DNA of 64,000 nt from CAVTPD01 sp963736575 (GCA_963736575.1 CAVTPD010000003.1:992001-1056000), one strand, 5' to 3'. Positions 35,841 through 44,898 are shown, counted from the stretch's first letter. Translations and numbers: made by a program. The notes: a model not told the origin generated them from the sequence alone.

Positions 35841-37055
35841 ATGGCCGAAATTCAGTACAAATATCAAGAAGACAATCTGGTTAATTCAGAACCTAATTTT
35901 TACAAAGAATCGGATCTGAAAGACGATGAGATGATCATAAATATTGGTCCTCAGCATCCGTCTACGCACGGTGTTCTTCGTTTGGAGGTTTCACTGGACG
36001 GCGAAATTGTTAAAGACGTTGTTCCGCACATGGGTTATCTGCACCGCTGTTTTGAGAAACACGCAGAAGCCTTACCATACAATCAGATTATTCCGTTTGT
36101 AGACCGAATGGATTATCTGGCGGCCATGAATAACGAGCATGCTTACGCTATGGGTGTAGAGCGTTTGTTGGGTATTGAAAACAACATTCCAAAACGGGTA
36201 GAATACATTCGGGTTTTGGTTTCAGAACTGAATCGCTTGGCTTCTCACTTTGTTGGAATTGGGTCGTATGCCGCAGATATTGGTGCGTTAACGCCTTTTC
36301 TATGGTTAATGCGAGACCGAGAACATATTCTTAGAATGTTAGAGTGGGTTTGTGGTGCCAGAATGTTGTACAACTACATTTGGGTCGGCGGTTTGTATTA
36401 CGATCTTCCGGTTGGTTTTGAAGAACGTTGCAGAGAGTTTACTGCCTATCTAAAACCAAAGCTGACTGAGTTACAGAATATTATAATTGACAATAAGATT
36501 TTTATCCAGCGTACTGCCAACATTGGTGTACTTCCTGTTGATTTAGCGGTTAATTACGGTTGTTCTGGTCCGGTGTTGCGTGGTTCAGGGATGAAATTTG
36601 ATTTGCGCCGTACAGAAGGGTATTCTGTTTATCCTGAATTGGATTTTGACATCCCTATTGGTGAAGGTAAAATGGGTACGCAAGGCGATTGCTGGGATCG
36701 TAACCATGTACGTGTTCGGGAATGTTGGGAGTCTGTTAAGATTATAGAACAGTGTTTAGATCAATTAACCGGTGATTATAAACGTACCCGAGATTTTGAT
36801 CCACAAGCAGCTGTTCCTAAAAAGATTATTCCTAAGTACGAAGAGTATTATATGCGTGCTGAAAATCCACGTGGTGAATTGGGTTATTATTTTATAGCGC
36901 AGAAAAACAGAGATGTTCCTTTCCGTGTGAAAGCTCGTGCCGGTTCTTTTGTGCATTTAAATATGTTACCTGTTATTTCCAAAGGTGTTATGCTGGCTGA
37001 TTTATTTGCTATCCTCGGGTCTTTAGACTTTATGATGGGGGAAGCGGATAGGTAG
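35841..37055 (+). CDS. nuoD: NADH-quinone oxidoreductase subunit D
   Basis: Quinone-site 49-kDa subunit of complex I. The 404-residue product has NIGPQHPSTHGVLRLE, the HMGYLHRCFEKHAE block, DRMDYLAAMNNEHAY, RTANIGVLPVDLAVNYGCSGPVLRGSG and the C-terminal SFVHLNMLPVISKGVMLADLFAILGSLDFMMGEADR, seen in parts. It is intact. No nuoE follows; the next gene is on the other strand and unrelated, so this is a partial nuo operon. Confidence 0.96.
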   Translation: MAEIQYKYQEDNLVNSEPNFYKESDLKDDEMIINIGPQHPSTHGVLRLEVSLDGEIVKDVVPHMGYLHRCFEKHAEALPYNQIIPFVDRMDYLAAMNNEHAYAMGVERLLGIENNIPKRVEYIRVLVSELNRLASHFVGIGSYAADIGALTPFLWLMRDREHILRMLEWVCGARMLYNYIWVGGLYYDLPVGFEERCREFTAYLKPKLTELQNIIIDNKIFIQRTANIGVLPVDLAVNYGCSGPVLRGSGMKFDLRRTEGYSVYPELDFDIPIGEGKMGTQGDCWDRNHVRVRECWESVKIIEQCLDQLTGDYKRTRDFDPQAAVPKKIIPKYEEYYMRAENPRGELGYYFIAQKNRDVPFRVKARAGSFVHLNMLPVISKGVMLADLFAILGSLDFMMGEADR

Positions 37056-37083
37056 AATAAATGGTCTATTTAAATCAAAATTC

Positions 37084-37496
37084 TTACTCTTTATCAGTAT
37101 TTAAATCTTTCTCAAACCTAATCTCCACCTCTTTCTCTCCCCATTCTTTGGCGCGTTCAATGTCTTCCGCCATATAGATATCTATTTTCTTAGTCCAGCG
37201 AGCGGCCATTTTATCTTTTACTAAATAGGTACCGGGTAAACCTTCAATATATACTTCTTTGTTGTGATCTAAACCCAAAGGGATTAAATCTCTAGAGACA
37301 GCTATAGCATTCATGCCTGGTTTTAGCGTGTCTTGCCAAGCAGTTTGGTGAGGGTTGCTATTAGTTTGATAATTTAAAGAATTAAATGCGGTTGCCGTAA
37401 CAGTTATGTAGTGTCTTTTAAGTTAGCTTACAGTCCGACTTACTGTTACAAGACGCCAGATAGAATAGAAATAGAAGAGTAAATAAAAGGTTTCAT
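37084..37496 (-). pseudogene. 3D-domain lipoprotein, broken by two +1 frameshifts
   Basis: The 3' part reads AWQDTLKPGMNAIAVSRDLIPLG, GLPGTYLVKDKMAARWTKKIDIYM, the 3D domain found in RlpA/MltA-like cell-wall proteins with its three Asp positions. Only 76 codons are open from the ATG at 37314. Upstream, removing one base near 37452-37458 and one near 37416-37424 joins a signal peptide (MKPFIYSSISILSG), a lipobox region (SCNSKSDCKL) and TKRHYITVTATAFNSLNYQ to the domain, a product of about 136 residues. The gene is either damaged or carries sequence errors. Confidence 0.75.
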
Positions 37497-37608
37497 TTTA
37501 AGTAAACCTAGAATTGATCAAATATGTTCTACTTTTATACGTATATACTATTAATGAGATTTTCTAACTGTTGCTAGCGCTTAGAAAACTAACTGAAAAA
37601 CTATCATA

Positions 37609-38271
37609 ATGACCCTACCATTTAATTTGCTAATTGCATTACAAATTGCTCTTTTTAGCGCTCTTGCCGTTAAGGCTGAAAACAAAAATCAAAAGTACTC
37701 TTCTGGCGTTAATAAAGACACCATTGCCAATTATTACCGCTTGATGGATGTTAGAGTCCAAACAGACACTAATGAAGAACAAACAACACATTTAGTTGCA
37801 TTCACCAACAGAGAAAATAAGGCTATAACAGTAGATTTCAGCAGAGTTTATGAATTGAGTTTTTATTTAATTGCTGGCCAAGATTCTGAACTAAGTTTTA
37901 TTCTATTTTCAGGAGAAAAAACCTCGGATACGCTGGTTTTTGTATTAGCAAAATCAAAAGGAAACTATCAGAAAGTGATATTCCCCATGGTTTTGGGCGG
38001 TACTCTAAATCCTGAAAAAATAACAGCTATTCAAATTCAGCTTCATGTTAAATCTTCAGACCAAAAAGCCAAAACACAAATTGACGAGTTTGTGTTTAAT
38101 TATTTTGACACCCCAATAGACCCTAATACAGGCAAGCCTAATTTTGATGATGAGATTCTTAAAAAGGAATACGAACAATTTTTAGATGCCAATAAAAACC
38201 AAGTGAGAACCAAAGAACCACTTGAAGAGGATCCATGGACGAAAGGAAATAAATCGGTTAAGGCTAAATAA
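37609..38271 (+). CDS. Hypothetical exported protein
   Basis: I do not recognise the family. The 220-residue product has an N-terminal signal peptide (MTLPFNLLIALQIALFSALAV-KA). A beta-rich body follows with LSFYLIAGQDSELSFILFSGEKTSDTLVFVL and a carbohydrate-binding-like pattern QIQLHVKSSDQKAKTQIDEFVFNYFD, then an acidic/basic tail. It is probably periplasmic. Its end faces the convergent SRPBCC-GyrI gene at a distance of 6 bases. Confidence 0.55.
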   Translation: MTLPFNLLIALQIALFSALAVKAENKNQKYSSGVNKDTIANYYRLMDVRVQTDTNEEQTTHLVAFTNRENKAITVDFSRVYELSFYLIAGQDSELSFILFSGEKTSDTLVFVLAKSKGNYQKVIFPMVLGGTLNPEKITAIQIQLHVKSSDQKAKTQIDEFVFNYFDTPIDPNTGKPNFDDEILKKEYEQFLDANKNQVRTKEPLEEDPWTKGNKSVKAK

Positions 38272-38277
38272 CCAAAC

Positions 38278-39201
38278 TTATTTAAGCGGAAAGTGAACCT
38301 CTGTTATAAGTTCCTTTTCGCATACTTGATTAGGGTTATTTAAATAAACTTCAAAGAAAGGTGTTTTCTTCTTTGGAGTATAAATTTTTGCTATTGAAAG
38401 ACTTTCTGATGTCGCCCACGCATTAACAACATGTTTGTAAGCACCTGTATGTTTTAAGCTAAAAACATTTGTTTTAGGAATTACCCCAGTAATAAACTCG
38501 GCGGACATATTTTTGGGAAGAGTTGTTACAGAAAACCCAGAAGTATAATTGACAAGTTGATTTTTAAAATCCCAATTGTTATAAATGCTAAAACCTAAAC
38601 CCAGCGCCAATTGTTCTTGGTCTACTAAATAGGTCCTCATTTTCTGAAAATTAATCTTCATTTGGCTTCCAAGCTCGTCAAAAGAACATTCGGTATTTAG
38701 GCCGATGTATTTTATCCCTTCAAATGTTTGCTCACCAATAATACTTACTTCCGAAATAACCACTCCTTTTTCAATATAGTCTTTTAGCATTTCTAGACCA
38801 CGTTTATAATTCATAGCTATATATGTTTCCATTTTTCGTCTTTTCCGAAACATGAAAACGGGAATGCTACTGTCCATTATCCAAGTAATTATACAAGAAT
38901 CTCTGTTGTCCTTAATTTTAAATTTAATTTTGGCTTTGAATTTCCAAGGTTTTAAAAAGTTTAAATCGTACTCTACCGAATTTAGATAGATTTCATTCAT
39001 TACTTTCATATTACCGCTACCAATTCTTATGCCTTCCCAATCATAATATTTTGCGTTTTCGGAAACATTAAATACTGCTTCTGGTTCTTGTGTTAACCAC
39101 GGAGACCAATATTTCCAATGATTAAAATTGCCCAAAACGGCATATATTTTATCTGCGGAAGCAATAATTTTAATAGAGCGGGTTACGGATATTTTTAGCA
39201 T
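38278..39201 (-). CDS. SRPBCC plus GyrI-like effector-binding domain protein
   Basis: The 307-residue soluble protein joins an N-terminal SRPBCC (polyketide cyclase/START-like) domain, seen in ADKIYAVLGNFNHWKYWSPW and YDLNFLKPWKFKAKI, to a C-terminal GyrI-like small-molecule-binding domain (about residues 150-307; TGAYKHVVNAWATSE, FFEVYLNNPNQV). Both bind small hydrophobic ligands in other proteins. The fusion exists in many Bacteroidota and is probably a sensor or ligand carrier without DNA-binding activity. Confidence 0.75.
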   Translation of the reverse strand: MLKISVTRSIKIIASADKIYAVLGNFNHWKYWSPWLTQEPEAVFNVSENAKYYDWEGIRIGSGNMKVMNEIYLNSVEYDLNFLKPWKFKAKIKFKIKDNRDSCIITWIMDSSIPVFMFRKRRKMETYIAMNYKRGLEMLKDYIEKGVVISEVSIIGEQTFEGIKYIGLNTECSFDELGSQMKINFQKMRTYLVDQEQLALGLGFSIYNNWDFKNQLVNYTSGFSVTTLPKNMSAEFITGVIPKTNVFSLKHTGAYKHVVNAWATSESLSIAKIYTPKKKTPFFEVYLNNPNQVCEKELITEVHFPLK

Positions 39202-39422
39202 ATAATAAAAGTTGAAAAAGCTGATATACAGTAAAATACAAATATTTTATTTAGCTGGAAATAGATTCAAAAAATAAAGTTTTAATGTAGCTTTATAAGC
39301 TTATTTTAAATGTAATTAAAAGCCTTCACTTTTTATATAAATAAAATAAAGTGCTCAAAACAATAAAAAATAAGTAAAAAGAGTAATTTTACGTACGTAA
39401 ACATAACCAAAACCTAACGACC

Positions 39423-39653
39423 ATGAAAAAATTAGCACTCATTTTCGCTATTGCATCATTAACCGCTTGTGGTGGCGCATCAGAAACATCAACTGAGGAA
39501 ACAACAATGGAAGATTCTACAATGGTAGAAGAAGTAATGGAAGAACCAGCAGATACTACAGAAATGGTTTCTCCTGAAGAAAAAGAAATAGAAGATATTT
39601 CTACACCAATGGATGATTCAACAATGGTTGATTCTTCTATGGAAGAAATGTAG
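39423..39653 (+). CDS. Small acidic lipoprotein
   Basis: The 76-residue product has a short signal peptide and the lipobox LTAC (Cys at 16), then GGASETSTEE and a run of Glu, Met, Ser, Thr and Asp with short repeats such as TMEDSTMVEE and MDDSTMVDSSM. It is very acidic and without predicted fold. A TAATTTTA box at 39384 and a strong terminator at 39680 enclose it, so it is a single expressed gene. Function unknown. Confidence 0.7.
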   Translation: MKKLALIFAIASLTACGGASETSTEETTMEDSTMVEEVMEEPADTTEMVSPEEKEIEDISTPMDDSTMVDSSMEEM

Positions 39654-39679
39654 ACCGTATACATTAATAAAAGTTTAAA

Positions 39680-39707
39680 AGCAGATGAACCACCATCTGC
39701 TTTTTTT
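39680..39707 (+). terminator. Terminator after the small lipoprotein
   Basis: AGCAGATG and CATCTGCT form a perfect 8-bp stem around a 6-base loop, followed by a seven-T run. Confidence 0.9.
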
Positions 39708-39788
39708 ATGCCTTTTTTTTAATGTGATCTTAGTCACTGAAAACATTTATCTTCTTTACGTTATTGTATTCATAATAAGAAAAAAATT

Positions 39789-40148
39789 ATGGCTACTATA
39801 AAAATGAACGAAGAGATATTCAAAGATCAAGTATTTGATTTTACACAAAGTAATGAATGGCAATTTAAAGGAGACAAACCAGCCATTATAGATTTTTATG
39901 CCGATTGGTGCGGGCCATGTCAAATGGTAGCCCCAGTATTTGAAGCGCTTTCCGAAGAATATAAAGGAAAAATAGATATCTATAAACTTGATACAGAGCA
40001 AGAACAACGCTTATCTGCTATGTTCCAAATTAGAAGTATACCTTCAATTTTATTTATCCCGAAAAATGGAGAACCTAAAATGCTTAAAGGAGCATTATCT
40101 AAACACGATCTTAAAAAAGTAATTGAACAAGAATTATTAGACGCTTAA
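39789..40148 (+). CDS. Thioredoxin
   Basis: The 119-residue protein has the redox motif W40-C41-G-P-C44 in DFYADWCGPCQMVAP, the cis-Pro region RSIPSILF and the final LKKVIEQEL helix. It has an N-terminal extension of about 15 residues compared with TrxA. It lacks a signal peptide and so acts in the cytoplasm. It is followed after 4 bases by a rhodanese gene; the pair is probably cotranscribed for sulfur or thiol handling. Confidence 0.93.
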   Translation: MATIKMNEEIFKDQVFDFTQSNEWQFKGDKPAIIDFYADWCGPCQMVAPVFEALSEEYKGKIDIYKLDTEQEQRLSAMFQIRSIPSILFIPKNGEPKMLKGALSKHDLKKVIEQELLDA

Positions 40149-40152
40149 AACT

Positions 40153-40452
40153 ATGGGATTACTATCAGCAATATTTGGAAAAAAAGAAAATGTTGACATT
40201 AATAGTTTAATTGCTCATGGCGCTAAAATTATTGATGTTAGAGGAAAAGAAGAGTTTACAACAGGGCATGTTCACAAATCGCTTAATATACCTCTACAAA
40301 ATATAGAACATTCTTTAGATACTATAAAACGCTATAATAAACCCGTAGTTGTAGTTTGTAGATCTGGTTTTAGATCATCGCAAGCGGTTAAAACGTTAAA
40401 GAAAAATGGTATTGAAGCCCATAACGGTGGGGCTTGGCAAAACCTAGCTTAG
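40153..40452 (+). CDS. Rhodanese-like sulfurtransferase
   Basis: The 99-residue single-domain protein has the CH2A-type motif IIDVRGKEEFTTGHVHKSLNIPL and the active-site Cys69 in VVVCRSGFRSSQAV. No signal peptide is seen. It is in an operon with thioredoxin, which could reduce its persulfide; this is inference. Confidence 0.92.
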   Translation: MGLLSAIFGKKENVDINSLIAHGAKIIDVRGKEEFTTGHVHKSLNIPLQNIEHSLDTIKRYNKPVVVVCRSGFRSSQAVKTLKKNGIEAHNGGAWQNLA

Positions 40453-40463
40453 AAATTTAAAAT

Positions 40464-40494
40464 AAGAACCTTGGGAAAAAACTAGGGTTCTTTT
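40464..40494 (+). terminator. Terminator after the rhodanese gene
   Basis: AAGAACC and GGTTCTT pair around a 15-base A-rich loop, followed by T residues. It overlaps the end of the yifB fragment and may act for that strand too. Confidence 0.75.
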
Positions 40495-40872
40495 AATTAC
40501 CAAACCAGCCTTCACGGTCTAAACTTCTATACTGAATGGCCTCGGCCAAGTGTTCTACTTTAATATCTTCAGATCCACTTAAATCGGCTATAGTTCTAGA
40601 CGTTTTTAAGATTCTGTCATAAGCTCTGGAAGATAAACCTAAACGTTCCATTGCTTTTTTAAGTAAAGCCTTACCCGCTGTGTTAATTACACAATGTTCT
40701 TTTATTAACGAAGGGGTTAACATAGCATTGTTGTATATTTTAGTATTAACATCTTTGTACCGCTCAATCTGTATTTCTCTAGCTTTTTGAACACGCTCTC
40801 TAATAGATTCTGAAGTTTCCATTTTTTCAGGAGAACTGATTTTATCGAATGAAACCGGCTTTACTTCGATAT
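40493..40872 (-). pseudogene. Truncated duplicate of the yifB 3' end
   Basis: It encodes the last 126 or so codons of YifB, from HIEVKPVSFDKISSPEKM to SLDREGWFGN, and matches the intact gene at 42777-44321. Homology stops abruptly at 40872. The middle (40524-40827) differs from the intact copy at three sites only, while the two edges differ at about one base in four or five, mostly at synonymous positions. It can still be translated from the internal ATG at 40822 (109 residues) but lacks the ATPase core, so it is taken as a remnant. Confidence 0.9.
40524..40827 (-). repeat. Long direct repeat, partner at 42808-43111
   Basis: 304 bases nearly identical to 42808-43111 in the same orientation (three mismatches by eye). 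The pair flanks the lyase gene and the terminator, so deletion by homologous recombination would remove exactly that cargo. Confidence 0.9.
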
Positions 40873-40973
40873 GATATAGAGTATTAGTAGTCTCTCATGT
40901 TATAATAGTTAATAAATTAATATTATACATCCTATAATTGTATCTTTAAAAGATAGTTTTTAAACATGAAATT

Positions 40974-42713
40974 ATGAGAAACATTTTACTATTGCTTAAC
41001 ATACTTTTAATCACATTTTCAGTATTTAGCCAAATGCCAATTCCCTATCATGAAGCATTTGAAGATGAAACATTTTATAACACAAACCCACCTAAATATA
41101 TGGATATAGCTGGTCCGAATTACTTAGACGGGCCAGATGCAAATCCAGGTTTATATCAAACTGTAATAAATGATGCGAAAAATTATAGTTGGGAAATAAG
41201 TCCTAATTATTTGAATTCTAGTAATAGTCTAAAATTAACTGTTCATGAAGCAGACAAACCACATATTGGTACTATCCCAATTAATGGCCGATCTAGAGCT
41301 GAATTTTCGGTAAAGTCTAGAAGCTATGATAACGATATTCATTATTATAGTTTTAACTTTTATGTTCCGGTAAATTCTGAATTTACTGAAGAAAATAGCG
41401 GCTGGAACATGATATCTCAAATCCTTGGATCTAATAAAATATTAGAAATTGATTATGTACATAATCCAAGTCTTTCAAATAATGTAAAAAGAGATCTGTT
41501 TATTTTAATACATGGATTAGATGGGAATAAGCATTCAAGAATTCATGTTGATAGTGTTATCCAAAAAGGTCAATGGAATGAAATAATATTACAAATACAA
41601 TGGAAAAATGATAACATAGGAAATCCTAACGACAATGGACGTTTAGGTATCTGGTATAATCGTCACCCTGTAACGATAAACTCTGAACCTACAGAAGATC
41701 CCGATGGTCCCATGAATTATAATTGTATTCTTGGTCATACTTCACAATCCCCTTACTTGATACCATTCAAGAATATAAATTCAAGTAATTTCACGGATTA
41801 TAATTTCAAAATAGGGCATTATAGAGGAGATCAAGTTAATACAAATAGCATCTATTTTGATGATTTAAGATTTGACACTGAGTTTCCACCTGAAAAAGGA
41901 ACAACAAAAATCCGTGAAAAATATTGTAATACTACTTTGACTCACGAAAATAGCATTTTAAAAATCTTTAAAGTTGAAGAAGCAGTAGAGTATGTAGCAG
42001 AATTTGAATATAGTGGTATTAAAACTTATGCTGGCATGGGAACTTCTACTCAATTGTACTTAAATTACGTTAACTCACTAGAAGCTGGTAAAGTGTACAA
42101 TGTGAAAGTTAGACCATCTGGAGTTGAAAACAGTTCTTATGGAGAATCTTGCGAAATATTGATTCCTAATCGCACCAAATTAAAAGATGAATTTTGTAAT
42201 GAAACAGTATCAGTCTCCAATAATACAATAGGTATTTATCAAATAAGAGGAGCAACAGAATACGTGGCAGAATTTGAAAGAAATGGAATTAAAACCTATG
42301 CAGGTATGGGAAACTCTACTTTTTTAGATTTAGATAATGTTAATTCGCTTCAAATTGGAGAAACATACAATGTGAGGATAAGAGCTAAAGGAGTGTATAA
42401 CAGCGGATATGGTGAATCTTGTAGTATTACTCTCAGCCCTTCTTATTTTAAAACGGTTGACAAAAGCATCAATATTAGTAATGATAAAAGTAAAATTTAT
42501 CCTAATCCGTTTAGAAATGAGATTACAATTCAAGGCATAGATGGAGACTACACTTACAGGTTAATAGACTCTAATGGCAATACCTTAGAGTCAGGGAATC
42601 AAAGTTTTAATTCCAAATTAAATTTTGTTGATATACAGCTACAATCAGGTGTTTATTATTTGGAAATAAAATCTGAAAATGCTAACAAAACTTATAAGCT
42701 ATTAAAAGAATAA
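40974..42713 (+). CDS. Secreted polysaccharide-lyase-like protein with T9SS sorting domain
   Basis: The 579-residue product has a signal peptide (MRNILLLLNILLITFSVFSQ) and a jelly-roll lyase domain (about 20-300) with NGRSRAEFSV, YYSFNFYVP, GQWNEIILQIQW and YFKIGHYRGD-like NFKIGHYRGD. This is typical of the heparin-lyase I-like polysaccharide lyase family. Two tandem modules of about 87 residues follow (C...NTTLTHEN and C...NETVSVSN), both with EYVAEFE, GIKTYAGMG and YGESC. A type IX sorting domain (KIYPNPFRNEITIQG) ends the chain. It is more AT-rich than its neighbours and lies between yifB copies, so it was probably acquired. The polysaccharide substrate is unknown. Confidence 0.82.
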   Translation: MRNILLLLNILLITFSVFSQMPIPYHEAFEDETFYNTNPPKYMDIAGPNYLDGPDANPGLYQTVINDAKNYSWEISPNYLNSSNSLKLTVHEADKPHIGTIPINGRSRAEFSVKSRSYDNDIHYYSFNFYVPVNSEFTEENSGWNMISQILGSNKILEIDYVHNPSLSNNVKRDLFILIHGLDGNKHSRIHVDSVIQKGQWNEIILQIQWKNDNIGNPNDNGRLGIWYNRHPVTINSEPTEDPDGPMNYNCILGHTSQSPYLIPFKNINSSNFTDYNFKIGHYRGDQVNTNSIYFDDLRFDTEFPPEKGTTKIREKYCNTTLTHENSILKIFKVEEAVEYVAEFEYSGIKTYAGMGTSTQLYLNYVNSLEAGKVYNVKVRPSGVENSSYGESCEILIPNRTKLKDEFCNETVSVSNNTIGIYQIRGATEYVAEFERNGIKTYAGMGNSTFLDLDNVNSLQIGETYNVRIRAKGVYNSGYGESCSITLSPSYFKTVDKSINISNDKSKIYPNPFRNEITIQGIDGDYTYRLIDSNGNTLESGNQSFNSKLNFVDIQLQSGVYYLEIKSENANKTYKLLKE

Positions 42714-42741
42714 CAGAATTAATTAAATGATTTAAAGATTA

Positions 42742-42780
42742 TTAAAGAGCTACTCCCATTAATCTAGGGTAGCTCTTTAA
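42742..42780. terminator. Bidirectional terminator between the lyase gene and yifB
   Basis: TTAAAGAGCTAC and GTAGCTCTTTAA form a perfect 12-bp stem around a 15-base loop. It covers the yifB stop codon, so it serves both converging genes. Confidence 0.85.
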
Positions 42781-44321
42781 TTCCCAAACCAACCTTCTCT
42801 ATCAAGGCTTCTATACTGAATGGCCTCGGCCAAGTGTTCTACTTTAATATCTTCAGATCCACTTAAATCGGCTATAGTTCTAGACGTTTTTAAGATTCTG
42901 TCATAAGCTCTGGAAGATAAACCTAAACGTTCCATTGCTTTTTTAAGTAAAGCCTTACCCGCGGTGTTAATTACACAGTGTTCTTTTATTAACGAAGGGG
43001 TTAACATAGCATTGTTGTATATTTTAGCATTAACATCTTTGTACCGCTCAATCTGTATTTCTCTAGCTTTTTGAACACGCTCTCTAATAGATTCTGAAGT
43101 TTCCATTTTTTCTGGTGAACTAATCTTATCAAAAGAAACAGGGTTCACTTCAATATGAATATCAATACGGTCTAAAAGAGGACCACTAATTTTTCCTAAA
43201 TAGCGTTTTACTGCAGAAGCAGAATCTGGGTGATCTGAATACGGATCAAAAAATTCTCCACTTGGGCTTGGGTTCATACTGGCTACCAACATAAAATTAG
43301 CCGGAAAAACCACTGTCCCTCTGGCTCTTGAAATGGTAACATAACGTTCTTCCAAAGGTTGGCGAAGTACTTCTAAAACCGTACGTTTGAATTCTGGAAC
43401 TTCATCTAAAAAGAGAATACCATGGTGGGCTAAAGAAATCTCACCCGGTTGTGGTACATTTCCGCCACCAACTAAGGCTACATCTGAACTGGTATGGTGT
43501 GGTGAACGAAAGGGACGTTTTGCCACTAAAGAACTATTGTTTTCTAACTTACCCGCTACCGAATGTATTTTGGTGGTTTCTAAGGCTTCGTGTAAAGTTA
43601 AAGCGGGTAAAATAGTAGGTAATCTTTTAGCTAACATAGTTTTACCAGAACCAGGAGGACCAACCATAATAATATTATGACCACCGGCAGCAGCTACCTC
43701 CATAGCACGTTTTACACTTTCTTGGCCTTGAACATCGCAAAAATCAATATCGTAATCGTTTAGATTATGGTAGAAGATATCTCTAGTATCACTTTCTAGT
43801 GGACTAATTTTCAATTTTCCCGAAATAAAATCGGCTGCCTCTTGTAAGGTTTCAACCGGTATTACGTCTATATCGTTGACAATAGCTGCTTCTGCTGCAT
43901 TTTCTTTCGGAAGAATAAAACCTTTTAAACCTTGTTTACGGGCTTCAATGGCTATGGGTAAAACGCCTTTAATTGGGCGTAATAATCCATCTAAAGAAAG
44001 TTCACCTAAAATAAGGTACTTATCCATTTCTGGTGCATCAATTTGGCCAGAAGCAGAAAGAATACATAAAGCAATAGGTAAATCGTAAGCGGAGCCTTCT
44101 TTTCTAACATCAGCAGGTGCCAAGTTTACTACCACTTTATTTCTAGGCATATAAAAACCAAAATGCCTTGTGGCCGAAATTACACGCTGTTCACTTTCTT
44201 TAACAGCATTATCGGGCAGGCCAACCATAAAAAATTTGGTTCCTTGTGTTACATCAACCTCAACTGTAATTAGATTGGCATCAATACCATACACGGAACC
44301 ACCAAAAGTTTTTGCAAGCAT
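42777..44321 (-). CDS. yifB: YifB/ComM family Mg-chelatase-like AAA+ ATPase
   Basis: The 514-residue protein has the three family parts: an N-terminal Lon/ChlI S5-like domain (VYGIDANLITVEVDVTQGT, GLPDNAVKESEQRV), the Mg-chelatase AAA+ core with Walker A GPPGSGKTM and HSVAGKL..RPFRSPHH, and the C-terminal helical domain. In ComM of competent bacteria it is a helicase for branch migration during transformation. Here it is intact but has a partial duplicate downstream across the lyase gene. Its start is 2 bases from the gmhA stop, in the gmhA operon. Confidence 0.95.
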   Translation of the reverse strand: MLAKTFGGSVYGIDANLITVEVDVTQGTKFFMVGLPDNAVKESEQRVISATRHFGFYMPRNKVVVNLAPADVRKEGSAYDLPIALCILSASGQIDAPEMDKYLILGELSLDGLLRPIKGVLPIAIEARKQGLKGFILPKENAAEAAIVNDIDVIPVETLQEAADFISGKLKISPLESDTRDIFYHNLNDYDIDFCDVQGQESVKRAMEVAAAGGHNIIMVGPPGSGKTMLAKRLPTILPALTLHEALETTKIHSVAGKLENNSSLVAKRPFRSPHHTSSDVALVGGGNVPQPGEISLAHHGILFLDEVPEFKRTVLEVLRQPLEERYVTISRARGTVVFPANFMLVASMNPSPSGEFFDPYSDHPDSASAVKRYLGKISGPLLDRIDIHIEVNPVSFDKISSPEKMETSESIRERVQKAREIQIERYKDVNAKIYNNAMLTPSLIKEHCVINTAGKALLKKAMERLGLSSRAYDRILKTSRTIADLSGSEDIKVEHLAEAIQYRSLDREGWFGN

Positions 44322-44322
44322 A

Positions 44323-44898
44323 TTATTGCTCCATTTTTTTCTCTATGAGAAGTATTAAAATATGAATAATCTTTATGTGTACTTCCTGAATTCTATCGGC
44401 GTACCCGTCATGCGGAACGTTTAATAAAACGTCTGCAAATTCAGCAAGACTCCCACCGTTTTTACCGGTAAGCGCTATTACTTTAATTCCTTTTTGCTTA
44501 GCAAATTCTGCTGCTCTTACCACATTGATAGAAGTGCCAGATGTTGAAATGGCCAAAAGAACATCTCCTTTGTTTCCTAAACCTCTTATATATCTAGAAA
44601 ACACCTTATCAAAGCCGAAATCGTTAGATACACAGCTTAAGTGAGAAGGGTCTGAAATGGCAATTGCCGGAAGGGGATCTCTATCTTCTCTAAATCTACC
44701 GGTAAGTTCTTCAGCAAAATGCATAGCATCACAATGAGAGCCTCCGTTACCGCAAGAGAAAACTTTTCCTTCGTTCTTGAATGAGGCAACCAATAAATCG
44801 GCCGCTTTTTCAATGTTTTTTATATTTTCCTCGTTCGAAACAAAAGCGTCTAATACTTTTGCTGCTTCGTTTAACTGACTAATTATGATATCCTTCAT
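44323..44898 (-). CDS. gmhA: Phosphoheptose isomerase (sedoheptulose 7-phosphate isomerase)
   Basis: First dedicated step of ADP-heptose synthesis for lipopolysaccharide. The 191-residue SIS-fold enzyme has FSCGNGGSHCDAMHFAEELTGRF, AISDPSHLSCVSNDFGFD, STSGTSINVVRAAEFAK and the C-terminal EVHIKIIHILILLIE with the metal-binding His positions. rfaE2 of the same pathway is at 16.2 kb. It starts 13 bases after the ABC exporter gene on the same strand. Confidence 0.95.
   Translation of the reverse strand: MKDIIISQLNEAAKVLDAFVSNEENIKNIEKAADLLVASFKNEGKVFSCGNGGSHCDAMHFAEELTGRFREDRDPLPAIAISDPSHLSCVSNDFGFDKVFSRYIRGLGNKGDVLLAISTSGTSINVVRAAEFAKQKGIKVIALTGKNGGSLAEFADVLLNVPHDGYADRIQEVHIKIIHILILLIEKKMEQ

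Noticed and set aside
39389..39664. Ser/Val-rich minus-strand frame opposite the small lipoprotein
   Set aside because: It is a low-complexity mirror of the Glu/Ser/Thr-rich coding strand, which itself has a signal peptide, lipobox and terminator.
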